Shown here: one piece after another, positions 38,401 to 46,041 of the stretch | How positions within the stretch are numbered: position 1 is the stretch's first letter | Layout of the letters: each line of letters starts with the position of its first letter | NCBI GenBank assembly: GCA_949361645.1 | Contig: OX442415.1 | Location: forward strand, 16,822,269 to 16,886,268 | DNA length: 64,000 bases | Direction of reading: 5' to 3' | Origin: Spongilla lacustris | Taxonomy: Eukaryota; Porifera; Demospongiae; Spongillida; Spongillidae | Notes under the pieces: generated by a model | Database searches by the model: none | The model's input: only the letters and a program-made list of their open reading frames with translations | What the model was told of the DNA's origin: nothing | Translations under genes and position numbers: made by a program

Positions 38401-41400
38401 TCATATTTGTAGGCCATATAGGCATCAACAGTGCAGATCCCAAAAAATGTGTGATACCACCAACAGTCAGTGTACCATGTCACATTCCATTGCCAGCGAA
38501 CCTTGGTGCAATATCGACTACACTAACGTTTTCACAATCATGTGCGGTCGTTTGACATGCTACCTCTTATGGTGACATGGGTGAATGCTTGGCTGTGGAG
38601 CCGCAGTTTGATATGATGAATTTGAGGTTCTTCTTGGCCTGTATGGACAGTTGTTGCCTCAAGCAGAATGTGATCACCAATTCATATCCTCAGACTCTCC
38701 TGTAGCCCACATGGTTAATAAATGCTTAGGGAAACCTTAAGTTGCTCCATGGCTGTTTAGAGCCTCCAGTGTTTTCACCGAGGAAAAGGCACTATTGACA
38801 TGTACAACATGCAAGGATCCAAAATAGTGCTATGTTAATCGTAAGGTGCCCCCCCCCCCCCCCCCCCCCACGTCATTGCATCACATGCAAGCCAAGAATT
38901 ATCTTATTTTACGAGCACTAAAGGAATTGAGGCATTGAGGTTAATAATAGCCTTTGTAAGGATTCTTAAGAGTTGTACTTCAGCGCAATGCAGTTCAATA
39001 GCACCTTGGCATTACATATAGCAATCTTGAACATAGGACACCAAGACTAGGTACTTAATATTGCTTCAAGAAAAAATGAGAAAAAAGTGTCCATTTATAA
39101 TTGGTAGTAAAATCTAGGCTTCAAATTGATATTGGCACGTACTTATCTGTTCCTAAGCTGAATTTGAAAGATAGGAAAGTAGCTATAGATGCCAGCTGTG
39201 GATGTAAAAAAAAAAAAAATAGGTCACAAAGGCACTTTGTAGAAAAAGATAATAGTCTTGTTTACATAAGTGGTTAGAATTGTGGTCAACTCATAAAGCA
39301 TGAAATTATTGAGGTCAAGAGTTAATAATTTATATCCTTACATATGTGTTAGTATGTTTAGTATTTTGTTTCTGAAACTCAGACACATGTTTGATGGATT
39401 GGTTAAGATTGACCCCTCTATGTGTTCTGCACTACCACTAAAGTAATTAAGGAAGTAATTTCATTGGACCTGCCCCCCAGTCACAAACTTGTTCTCTTTG
39501 ATTGCTTGTATCACCGGCTCCTTGTCACTGCTGAGGGTAGTTTCACTTTCCAAATGACTAAAAGAGGCCTTCGGCATCCTCATCAAGATTGCAACACTTC
39601 CGCTTTCTGTATTGTCACATCACTCTAACTAAGCCTTCTTTATCAATGCCCCGAACTGTTTCATCCGTGGTTGTGCCATCCGACCACTTTATGCGATTCT
39701 GACACTGGTGACCTGCTCCGATGACCTGTGCAACACGTCTAGAACAATTCTGATTCTTTTTATTTCATTTTAAATCTTTCCTACAACAGCATCACCAACG
39801 ATGAAGTTGTTTCCCATTTTCGCTGTAATGCCCACAAATTGATGGATGTGCAATGTCTGTATGCTTTCATCTTGTAACACAAGATGAAAGATAATGGAAA
39901 ACCAAGTAGCATGCACTAAATACTAAATAAGACGAAACATTGTTAGAGTTTTAAAAGCAGCCATTTGTTTTTTTCAGCACCTTAGTTAGTCCTAGGGCGA
40001 TTGGAGATTAAAAAGGTTGAAGTATATTATGACTGAGGTTGCTAAAGATGTTTCAGTAATAGAACAATGCACGAATTTGATCATGTAGGCCCTTTCAAAA
40101 TGGGTGTGTACCTTATAGGCAAACCAATATGACCTAATAACACTGTATTGTATATATAAACCACATATCCACTGTTGTGGGCAAACCTGGTAAATGTTTT
40201 GTGTAAGGCTACCAAAAAATGTACCACCTGCATGGTACAATTTTTGTGTGCCAGACTGTGGATATGAGGATAGCAGGTGTTCAGTGTGGGGAAGCTGTGT
40301 TATGAACCTTGTATATGGTGCATGTGTGACAGAGTAGAAGCATACAATGTATGCAATCTCTTGTGTGATGTCATCTTATTCACCCCCTCCTCTCCCGCAC
40401 AAGCAGTGTTGGTGTAGGGAATTGAGTCCACCTATAACATTGTATGTTGTGACCTGCTGGGCATCTTGAGCACATTCATTGTGCACCAATGGCTACCAAT
40501 AAAGGTGGATATGAGGATGGTTTTCTGTGTACTAATATTGTGGGGATGGTGTAAAATCATTGATTGGGTAAGGGTGTGCAAACAAATAATACCCATAGTA
40601 CAGTATAGCATGCATGCAGATTAATATAAAGGATTGGACGGTACTATTGTAGTGTGGGTTGTATTGTAGACGCATACGCAAGTATTATTATATCACCTAT
40701 TCTCCCCTCTCCCTTCAGCACAGAGATGGTTTTTATGCTGCATCAATGCATAATCATATATATCAGTGAGGATGTCTAGTGGTGCTGTGGGAACCTAGTG
40801 GGATCATCCTGGTGTTCACAGTGGATAGATCAAGTGGAGGTGGTAACTACTCTGCTGTGGCAACAGTTGCTGTTCCTGCATCCCCCAGTTACCGTGGTAG
40901 CCAGATACTGTAGCTGCAAGCAGCATTGGTTCCACCAACCCCAAACACACAAGTAGGTTTGCAGCATGTCCTTGCCAGATTGAGTAGGCTGTGGGCTTGT
41001 AAACTCTTTTTTCTGTGGAACAGGGGTGTATTTATTTCTATGTCTACAAAACCTACTTGCAATTCATGAGGAAAAAAATCTAGGATTTCAATTAGGACAG
41101 TTTCAAGGCAGAGGGGAGGGGATATGCCCTCCCACACAAAGTTTTAATGTGATAGTTGGTTTATGCAGCCTCATACTAGCACTAGCTTTGCAGTGCATTG
41201 TACTGCGATATTCCACCAATTAATTTTACCTTTAATCCCCCGTTGTCCTACGCTTAGGACACAAGTAAAATTTAATTTTTAGCAAACTCACATGAGCAGA
41301 GAACAAATCAAAATCTCATTGTATTGTAGAAATGGTTATCAATTCAGAAAATACTGGTGCTTCCTTGCAATTCAGATTCAACTACAGTCAATAGTGCATT

Positions 41401-43998
41401 GCTAAAAGATGCATTTTCGGTAAATCGCAAACCAACTTCAAGTACCAACACATAATGTTACAAAGAGCAGAATAACATGTTAATGGAAAACAGCACTAAG
41501 CAAATAAAAATGTAGATTGTAGATTTGGAATTTGCTAGCTCGACAAACGTATGAAGGATAGGTATTTGTCAATCGCTTGTTGCTGGAATAGCAAATAGAA
41601 TGGACAAAATCTTGAAAACGTACAGTGCGTTTTTGGTAAATATGGCAAAACCAATCACTGCCATAGACTGTTTTAAGTAGCACACACATCATGCTTCAAA
41701 AAACATTCAAAAAAAGTTATACTTGTTGTACATTTTCTTTTTTCTGTGAGAATTAAATTCTCCAATGCATTTTTAAGAACCACATGCATTTTTTTTACAT
41801 CATGTAACCAAGCGTGTGATTTAAAAATTAGATTTGAAATTTAGCGCGATAGACACATCAAACAACAGTACAGAATTGGATGCCAAACACCTGCAGAATT
41901 TTCAAATATTGGTCCTATGCGCAGGCCCGTTGAGAGCCAGGTGGGGGCCCAGGGAAGGACGCTCACGGGGGCCCCCCTGACCCTGTACCGCTTTCGGCCG
42001 ATTTAACGAGCAGGGGGGGGGGGTGTGCTGTCCGCTTTCGGCCGATTTAACGAGCGGGGGGGGGGGGGGGGGGGGGGTGCTGTCCGCTTTCGGCCGATTT
42101 AACAAGCGGGGGGGGGGGGGTGCTGTCCGCTTTCGGCCGATTTAACAAGGGGGGGGGGGGGGGTGCTGCCCGCTTTCGGCCGATTTAACGAGCGGGGGGG
42201 GGGGGGGGGGGGGGTGCTGTCCATTTTCGGCCGGTTCAACAAGTGGGGGGGGGTTGCTTGCGTGCAAAAAAAAAAAAGTCAGTACAGACTAACAGTGGCA
42301 GTGAGTGGAAAAATTAAGTGCTCGATTGAAGACAAAAGGGTCGTCGCACACAATTGAAAAATTTTTTTTTTTTCTTAGGGATCGCGGGGTCCCCTTTGTG
42401 CCGCAGGGCCCGGGGTAGTGTACTCCCTTACCCCCCCCCTCTCAACGGCACTGCCTATGCGTAGGGACTTGGACCTGGGGATTTAAGGTTTAACACATCT
42501 GAGTAGGTCTGGAAGGAGAGGGGACAATGGCAGGGGGCAATCTTGTATAAGATGGTTATTACAAGCTTTTATCATGATCTCATTTTCCCCTTGCAGCTCC
42601 TTCTACTGTTAGCCAGCACTGTGTGTTCACTGACACACGAATTTGTTTGACATTCGTGAGCGCGCTGGGACAACCTAGACATCTCCAGATGTATTAGATC
42701 TCTGCATGAATATATCTACACAGTTACCAACTGAACACCATTGATGTCTGTAACTGTTTCCATTGGTAAACGAGCTGAGTTATACAGATCGTCGTCATAT
42801 GCATGTGACTTGCATGGTCAGAACGTACCGTTCCTACGTACTGTCCAATTAGAAGATGCACGGAGAGGAAGGAGCTGAGCGTACTGCCGGCACTCGGCTG
42901 ATTTAATGTATACTATACAAGCAAAACAAATTCCCTGGATCCAAACCGTAGCCTGGTACGGAACGATGGCAATGGTATTATGCAATCACGACAATAAACG
43001 GCTAAGTGATGTCATGTCTGTAACGGAGCTGTAACAGAACGTTCTTACCTAACGTACTGTTACGGAGCTGTAACGAGATGGCACCACCCAAATACGAGAC
43101 GGCACGACCCGAATACGAGATGGCACGACCCGAATACGAGACGGCGCGACCCGAATACGAGATGGCGCGACCCGAATACGAAAAGCGAGCGCGTGTCGAA
43201 TTATGGCAGTGATCACCCCCCATAAATAAGTACCGCTATACTAGTACCGCTACACTAGTACCGCTATACTAGTACCGCTACACCAGTACCGCTACACCAG
43301 TACCGCTACACCAGTACCGCTACACCAGTACCGCTATACTAGTACCGCTACACCAGTACCGCTACACCAGTACCGCTACACCAGTACCGCTACACCAGTA
43401 CCGCTACACCAGTACCGCTACACCAGTACCGCTACACCAGTACCGCTACACCAGTACCGCTACACCAGTACCGCTATACCAGTACCGCTATACTAGTACC
43501 GCTATACTAGTACCGCTATACTAGTACCACCTCGTTTAACTTACAGCGTTGCTCTGTGTCAGTTTGATGGCTCCATCAATGAGGTACGGCAGCTGTTGTA
43601 CATTTTACAAAGGAAGAAAACAAAATCTGGCGCTTAAAATACCTCGGCAACGATCAGCCCTTATATCGTACATTTGGAAAATCTAACCCCAGCGTTGGTT
43701 TCACCGAGAACCACGCCTCCCGGCTGAAATCAGGAGCTTTTCCGGGGAACAGAGAAAGGAAAGACAACAAGGTTATTAAAACTTCTCAAACAGATCCAGC
43801 TATAGGTACACATACGGCCTCCTTGCTCATACGTCACGTTCTCGAATTCAGTTCCCGTGTACTTCAGCAGCAGACGGATCGGTTGGGCGAGCTGAAACAT
43901 ATAAGCCACATATTACACAACAACGCGAGAAGAGCGCTAGCGTTGTATCGTTATGGTTTTACCCCTCGAATCTTCCAGTATCCCAACTTGACAGCCAT
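17500..43998 (-). CDS. Mu-class glutathione S-transferase, 11 exons, intact
   Basis: Predicted cytosolic GST that conjugates glutathione to electrophiles. Minus-strand exons: 43963-43998, 43816-43891, 43672-43736, 43545-43592, 20351-20384, 20239-20288, 19059-19109, 18913-19008, 18223-18312, 17741-17761, 17500-17583. Every junction has GT/AG and the phases join, giving 216 codons (mammalian mu GSTs have about 218). Mu signatures in order: LGYWKIRG with the catalytic Tyr at residue 7, LAQPIRLLL, LGLDFPNLPYLIDG, the glutathione-binding LTQSNA, the LCGKTE loop, a MDYRNGFVGLCYAPDM helix, FLGDKTLFAGSEITFPDF, LLDKYPNLT, KFLDRFE and AYMASDQF. Exon 10 is a 21-nt microexon. Intron 4 is about 23 kb and contains two large transposons. 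Exons 1-4 and 5-11 are thus far apart, so ORF callers miss the gene. Subclass mu is confident; substrate is unknown. Confidence 0.88.
18316..18850 (+). repeat. Polypurine GAGGAGGG tract in GST intron 8 (copy 2)
   Basis: Counterpart of 1,281-1,532, about twice as long, with an internal higher-order run of a roughly 20-bp unit (gggaggaggggga pattern) at about 18,650-18,790. The 318-residue minus-strand ORF over it is produced when true exons 8 and 9 are read through this intron; it is not a separate gene. Confidence 0.85.
19806..20220 (+). repeat. 35-bp minisatellite, about 12 units, GST intron 6 (copy 2)
   Basis: Same unit as 2,587-4,925, but highly homogeneous: no shortened units and almost no base changes. 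The uniformity suggests it is either the unexpanded state or recently homogenised. Confidence 0.95.
20404..20563 (+). repeat. 26-bp minisatellite, about 6 units, GST intron 4 (copy 2)
   Basis: Same unit as 5,110-5,913. It ends in a perfect hairpin (20,557-20,601), followed by a partial repeat of the sequence that precedes the array ('gacgtattatctaaggcag' occurs near 20,375 and again near 20,605). A short stretch of exon 5 sequence has therefore been copied downstream. Confidence 0.9.
20557..20601. repeat. Perfect 21-bp hairpin
   Basis: Arms tgaggtgtgatatggcatag(t) and its exact reverse complement, separated by tac. It is absent from copy 1 at the equivalent position, so it arose after the duplication, perhaps by replication template switching. 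Confidence 0.85.
21270..22060 (+). repeat. 71-bp tandem repeat inside TIR element, about 11 units
   Basis: Unit starts acaggaatcttataagaata and contains caggattcttgtaagagtct, period 71 bp. The unit itself has short inverted motifs (cttataag). Units carry either gacgcttcagg or gacgttgcagg. Diverged relatives continue to about 22,150 and recur at 23,840-24,340. Confidence 0.92.
22310..22830 (+). repeat. Two diverged copies of a ~230-bp unit inside TIR element
   Basis: The stretch 'ccaaccgatcgttt...caactagcgcttg...catggacgct...ttattataaagtaagtac...ccacgcggattgt' occurs at about 22,298-22,490 and 22,615-22,800. Each copy includes a gtaagtac donor-like site. No protein recognised. Confidence 0.7.
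22845..23485 (+). repeat. 24-26-bp GT-rich minisatellite inside TIR element
   Basis: Unit catggtgtgtgtaccttgtg plus tgtg, with insertions of gt or ta. The unit lacks stops in most frames, giving 220-270-residue Cys/His-rich false ORFs on both strands. Confidence 0.92.
24807..25225 (+). repeat. Left TIR of giant element, with 21-bp subrepeats
   Basis: Inverted match to 42,815-43,222. Contains six units of tcgtattcgggtcgtgccat plus c at 24,850-24,975, then 'ccgtaacagtacgttaggtaagaacgttctgttacagctccgttac' type palindromic sequence and the shared 'tggatccagggaatttgttt'. Similarity fades near 25,225. Confidence 0.85.
25564..25588. mobile_element. 25-bp palindromic micro-insertion with 7-bp TSD
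   Basis: A perfect palindrome starting CATAGATATT and ending AATATCTATG sits exactly between gttgcat (25,557-25,563) and gttgcat (25,589-25,595). Same termini and TSD length as 9,364-9,406. No empty-site copy is available in the window for this one. Confidence 0.7.
25596..26520. other. Interior of giant element, unassigned
   Basis: Short protein-like stretches occur on the minus strand (VCIEDCWLAPGKWLDAI near 25,650; YDCGSCGVDDFIKMTPGS near 25,950), but no recognised domain and no continuous gene. A 'gggaggg' rich patch at 25,730-25,830 gives low-complexity ORFs. Confidence 0.4.
26534..27829 (+). pseudogene. Integrase-core (DDE/rve-type) transposon-derived protein, frameshifted
   Basis: Starts after a tttcag acceptor at 26,533: WWFVIHGGIDGYSRRIIYLH, then NNNRADTVLQLFLASVREFG, LPTGIHADRGGENTEV and GPGSFITG in frame 1. 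A shift near 26,764 leads to SVHNQCIERLWRDEF, and a second shift near 26,800 leads to EAEGLLDCENEVHVCCLHYV and FKEAWNQHLLS up to a gtatgg donor at 27,035. Exon 2 (27,617-27,829) reads EDLNTYGIDWNGPL to HRIDLYMTALQFV and TAA. This order matches the integrase-core proteins that are abundant in invertebrate and fish genomes: the D of IDGYSR and of ADRGGEN are candidate catalytic acidic residues. The N-terminal exon is not found. Two frameshifts make it non-functional as read. Confidence 0.72.
27364..27460. repeat. Two adjacent perfect hairpins
   Basis: First: 27-bp arms (aaagtcatatagtttcggca...) around gcagagctctga. Second: ctgtatggtgttg, ctat, and its inverse. They lie in the intron between the two integrase-like exons. 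Arms are mismatch-free, so they are young or maintained. Confidence 0.88.
27830..29480. other. Interior of giant element, no identified gene
   Basis: Contains an open stretch NHAVEQAVLKAHAVKAKIA and RYYTMQFGNIREIEF (about 28,195-28,295, plus strand), protein-like but not recognised. It also has the palindromic 'atatcgcgatatagacgatatcg' near 28,448 and AT-rich sequence. Nothing else supported. Confidence 0.4.
29780..29985 (+). pseudogene. Degenerate second copy of the integrase-like 3' exon
   Basis: Starts tgcaggaggatttgaatatg, as the exon at 27,617 does, and retains 'tggtccac.ttctgtttcca', 'acagtacctt' and 'gcagatggtg'. It ends at 'tgataagtgaac' like the original but has many substitutions and deletions. 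A local duplication, decayed. Confidence 0.6.
30957..31105 (+). repeat. 33-bp tandem repeat with embedded palindrome, 4-5 units
   Basis: Unit gtaaattgtcctaaccggac plus gttttactccgga; the junction ttttactccggagtaaaa is itself palindromic, so each unit boundary can fold. Both strands read repeated CPNRTFYSGVN or CPVRTIYSGVK. Confidence 0.88.
31130..31870. other. Interior of giant element, no gene seen
   Basis: AT-rich, no long ORF. A 30,670-30,719 T-run followed by a G-run lies just upstream. Nothing else recognised. Confidence 0.4.
31880..32016 (+). pseudogene. PHD-finger remnant, one frameshift
   Basis: Reads MPIDKRKMIDCSGCKEWYHW; after a 1-nt shift near 31,940 it continues DCVTDILERASNELDRVW and SCTSCKR, then TGA. 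The pattern CxxC...WYH..C...W.C..C is the second half of a PHD zinc finger, a domain known in several DNA-transposon proteins. The first Cys pair is missing, so this is a fragment. Confidence 0.55.
32020..33660. other. Interior of giant element, no gene seen
   Basis: AT-rich; a C-run at 32,262-32,278 follows 'gtaaattgtcc', the core of the 33-bp repeat at 30,957. No coding call possible. Confidence 0.4.
33714..33863 (+). CDS. Small ORF in CpG-rich context, doubtful
   Basis: ATG in the context aaaatggcgtcg opens 49 codons starting MASRQQQTLAVRPGRPG. It lies in a short GC-richer island (cacgtgcgcgtattaaaatggcg) that could be a promoter or 5' exon. No GT donor clearly follows and no family is recognised. 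Weak call. Confidence 0.15.
   Translation: MASRQQQTLAVRPGRPGCEKHLNTAEILRCGNLESSLRRYMMKPELTAT
34190..34690 (+). repeat. Dispersed repeat family, member 1
   Basis: Motifs 'tggatatgaggatgg', 'gtgtggggaagct', 'gatgtcatcctaatctcttcccc', 'gatgaatttgatg' and 'gtccacct' recur in the same order at 40,250-40,760, and partly twice within this block (34,380 and 34,640). Old duplicated sequence inside the giant element; coding status unknown. Confidence 0.6.
35101..35842. mobile_element. Foldback element with ~330-bp arms
   Basis: Left arm (35,101-35,470) starts atatgggacagtttcc; the right arm (about 35,535-35,842) is its inverse, including 'gaagggccattttc', 'gtcgatagccttaacc' and 'gaacaaactat' motifs. 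The centre is about 60 bp. No TSD is certain. A related arm lies at 46,042-46,500. Confidence 0.85.
35990..36700. other. Interior of giant element with small inverted motifs
   Basis: Inverted pair 'ctacacgtaggc' / 'ctacatgtaggtg' at about 36,620-36,670 and 'cctagatctaga' / 'tctaggact' at 35,998-36,035. Too imperfect for an element call. No gene seen. Confidence 0.35.
36987..37947. mobile_element. ~0.96-kb TIR element (CACCGCATCC...)
   Basis: The left end 'atcaccgcatccacgaga..cggggaaatt' and the right end (inverse of 'caccgcatccatgagaga.atggggaaatt') match for about 45 bp, with a gap, followed by a second shared motif 'aattccctc'. No TSD identified and no transposase inside. Boundaries approximate. 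Confidence 0.55.
38103..38530 (-). pseudogene. PiggyBac-like transposase C-terminal fragment
   Basis: The minus strand reads YCTKVRWQWNVTWYTDCWWY, HTFFGICTVDAYMAYKYESE and FIAFIGKLGHQLIFNEYLED. The pattern 'KW...FF...D.A..NAYI.YK' followed by a region where the protein pairs with a dimerisation segment is typical of piggyBac-type transposases. The DDD catalytic part is not present. Family assignment is tentative. Confidence 0.4.
38540..40240. other. Interior of giant element, unassigned
   Basis: Short open stretches occur on the minus strand near 39,600-39,740 (VAQVIGAGHQCQNRIKWSDG), not recognised. There is a poly-C run at 38,847-38,868 and a perfect hairpin ctttcatcttgt/acaagatgaaag at about 39,865-39,891. 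Confidence 0.4.
40250..40760 (+). repeat. Dispersed repeat family, member 2
   Basis: Shares the motif series of 34,190-34,690 (tggatatgaggata, gtgtggggaagctgtg, gatgtcatcttattcaccccc, gtccacctataacattgt), with a further partial copy at 40,500-40,750. Confidence 0.6.
40770..41920. other. Interior of giant element, no gene seen
   Basis: AT-rich, with short ORFs only. 'caggggtgtatttatttcta' near 41,020 resembles the start of a hAT-type MITE, but its partner end is not found. Confidence 0.35.
41922..42453. mobile_element. 532-bp hAT MITE with perfect 8-bp TSD
   Basis: TIRs CAGGCCCGTTGAGAG and (inverse of) CAGTGCCGTTGAGAG, flanked by cctatgcg at 41,914-41,921 and 42,454-42,461. An 8-bp TSD and CAG termini are hAT hallmarks. 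The interior is a tandem array of about six units of 'tgctgtccgctttcggccga' plus 'tttaac' and a variable poly-G run. No transposase. Confidence 0.92.
42815..43222 (-). repeat. Right TIR of giant element, with 21-bp subrepeats
   Basis: Reverse complement of the left TIR. It has five 21-bp units (cgaatacgagatggc) at about 43,085-43,185 instead of six, a small insertion difference (ctacgg) before ttggatccag, and scattered substitutions. Confidence 0.85.
43232..43530 (+). repeat. 14-bp minisatellite, about 21 units
   Basis: Unit agtaccgctacacc, period 14 bp, with t/c variants. It grew from a single 'agtaccgctata' present in copy 1 at about 6,112, immediately next to the right boundary of the giant element and upstream of GST exon 4. 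Confidence 0.95.
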
Positions 43999-44463
43999 CT
44001 CTTGTCTGAATGTCACTTCACGTGCTTGATAATAAATGCATTTTAAAATAAAAAAACCTTACATCACCACAATGACGCAGTAGTAGGCGTTGCTGTTAAC
44101 GGCTGAGCTGCATTGCAGCAAACAACACAATTAAACTCAATTGTACCTACATAATTATATATATAGGAACATGGACTGTACATGTAAGGACAACATCATT
44201 CACATGCATATGCACAACTCCACAAGACACAATGCGGGAAAAATCTGATATATACATGTACGAAGATGTAGATCAGTATTACCGTTTGCCATGTCATGGG
44301 GAAATTTTTTTCTCAACCGCTAGGTATTATACGGTTAGGTTCACTTTCCCTACGTCATGGCCTGCAAAACATATGATATAACAGTTGTGTTCTCCTCCTC
44401 CTCCTCACAATCTGCACTGGTAGCTTGTCAAGGAGACGTCCGAATGCACTGACCCAACTATTT

Positions 44464-44605
44464 TTAAATAAACAATAGGATTTTATAGTTAACAGCTTCC
44501 TGTCCCAGTGACCAGGGGAAGTCTTGGGGCTGGGCATCAGGGTGATTGTGGGAGGTGGCCCCATCCAGAGCACCAGCTGGGACCAACAAATAACTCACTT
44601 CATTG
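44464..44605 (-). CDS. Candidate terminal exon of an unidentified gene (copy 2)
   Basis: Paralogue of 9,881-10,022, same length, ending YKILLFI and TAA. The stop position is kept although the last codons and downstream sequence differ. It lies about 470 bp upstream of the GST start on the same strand, so it could be the 3' end of the neighbouring gene. Confidence 0.42.
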
Positions 44606-44664
44606 CTGACACTAAACCTCACTACCCATTTCAGTGCACAGTAGTGAGGGCCTGACTGGATAGC

Positions 44665-45105
44665 ACGGTGGTGTGACCATGTCCCCAGCATGTCACATGA
44701 TGGTGTGACCATGTCCCCAGCATGTCACACGATGGTGTGACCATGTCCCCAGCATGTCACATGATGGTGCGACCATGTCCCCAGCATGTCACACGATGGT
44801 GTGACCATGTCCCCAGCATGTCACATGGTGGTGTGACCATGTCCCCAGCATGTCACATGGTGGTGTGACCATGTCCCCAGCACGTCACATGTTGGTGTGA
44901 CCATGTCCCCAGCACGTCACATGTTGGTGTGACCGTGTCCCCAGCATGTCACATGGTGGTGTGACCGTGTCCCCAGCACGTCACATGGTGGTGTGACCAT
45001 GTCCCCAGCATGTCACATGGTGGTGTGACCATGTTCCCAGCATGTCACATGGTGGTGTGACCATGTCCCCAGCATGTCACATGGTGGTGTGACCATGCCC
45101 CACAA
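44665..45105 (+). repeat. 32-bp minisatellite, about 13 units (copy 2)
   Basis: Same unit as 10,085-10,885 with different variants (cacgatggtg, cacgtcacatgttgg); the gagtgatcatg variant is absent. The two arrays expanded independently after duplication. Confidence 0.93.
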
Positions 45106-45324
45106 CAGACAAAGACTGAAGAGATGTTTGTGCTAGCTTGCACATGACTGATGTTGCTACCAAGCAGAGATGGGAAGTGTTTGGGGATCAGAGTAGATTA
45201 GGTAAATGAAAGTCAATAAGTACATGTAATGTATGCTCATCTCTACACATCAGTGTGGGCTTCGTCATGGTTACATCTGTTTATTACACACAATACTAAT
45301 TTTAAAAATCCAGACAGCTTATGT

Positions 45325-45880
45325 TTAGAGCAGAGAACAGGTAGATCTTGGAGGGTTAGCAGTGGTGGTAGGTCTGGGAGGGTTAGAAGTGGTGGTAGGT
45401 CTGGGAGGGTTAGCAGTGATGGTAGGTCTGGGAGGGTTAGCAGTGGTGGTAGGTCTGGGAGGGTTAGCAGTGGTGGTAGGGTTAGCAGTGGTGGTAGGTC
45501 TGGGAGGGTTAGCAGTGGTGGTAGGTCTGGGAGGGTTAGCAGTGGTGGTAGGTCTGGGAGGGTTAGCAGTGGTGGTAGATCTGGGAGGGTTAGCAGTGGT
45601 GGTAGGTCTAGGAGGGTTAGCAGTGGTGGTAGGTCTGGGAGGGTTAGCAGTGGTGGTAGGTCTGGGAGGGTTAGAAGTGGTGGTAAGTCTGGGAGGGTTA
45701 GCAGTGGTGGTAGCTCTGGGAGGGTTAGCAGTGGTGGTAGGTCTGGGAGGGCAAGAAGTGGCGGTATGTTCGGGAAGGTACAGCTTCATTCCTGGAAGGT
45801 ACAGCTTCATTTCTGGTCTTATGGACTTTGCCTTCTCCCTCAATAGTTCTGCACCATCAGCTGAGAAGCGATTTGGTGGC
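45325..45880 (-). CDS. Candidate exon: P/T-rich 9-residue repeat protein
   Basis: From a 'tccacag' acceptor at 45,880: PPNRFSADGAELLREKAK, SIRPEMKLYLPGMKLYLP, then about 15 repeats of PPRPTTTAN with variants (PPRATTTAN, PPRLTTTSN, PRSTTTAN, PTITAN), ending NPPRSTCSLL and stop. All units, including one shortened by 9 bp, keep the frame across about 425 bp. A Pro/Thr repeat of this kind resembles mucin-like or stalk regions, but no family is recognised and a 27-bp minisatellite could be open by chance. The copy 1 version is broken. Confidence 0.35.
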
Positions 45881-46041
45881 CTGTGGAGTGGAAAGCACTG
45901 ATGATGCTTTATGCTACATGTATATGAAATAGTATATAAATAGTATATACCAACCCCCTAACTAGTGCCCGCTAATAGATGTCTCCATGCTCCATGGCCA
46001 CACACAACAGGTATAAGACCACTGCGAGATAATCGATGTAT

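Larger units (their letters stand above)
24807..43222. mobile_element. 18.4-kb TIR-bounded insertion in GST intron 4 (giant transposon candidate)
   Basis: The left end TGGGGGGTGATCACTGCC (24,807) and the right end are inverted copies for about 410 bp. Outside, taaataagta follows the right end (43,223-43,232). The same motif, split and shortened by 1 nt by the TAA-flanked element, precedes the left end. Copy 1 has a single taaataagta at about 6,105-6,114 with nothing inserted. The interior holds an integrase-core pseudogene, a PHD-finger remnant, a piggyBac-like fragment and several smaller elements. A 10-bp TSD with long TIRs would suit a Mutator-like element; the size recalls Polintons, but their 6-bp TSD and capsid/polymerase genes are not seen. 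Confidence 0.72.

Noticed and set aside
24807..43222. Polinton/Maverick identification
   Set aside because: Size and an integrase-like gene fit, but the apparent TSD is about 10 bp, the termini differ, and no polymerase, ATPase, protease or capsid gene is seen.
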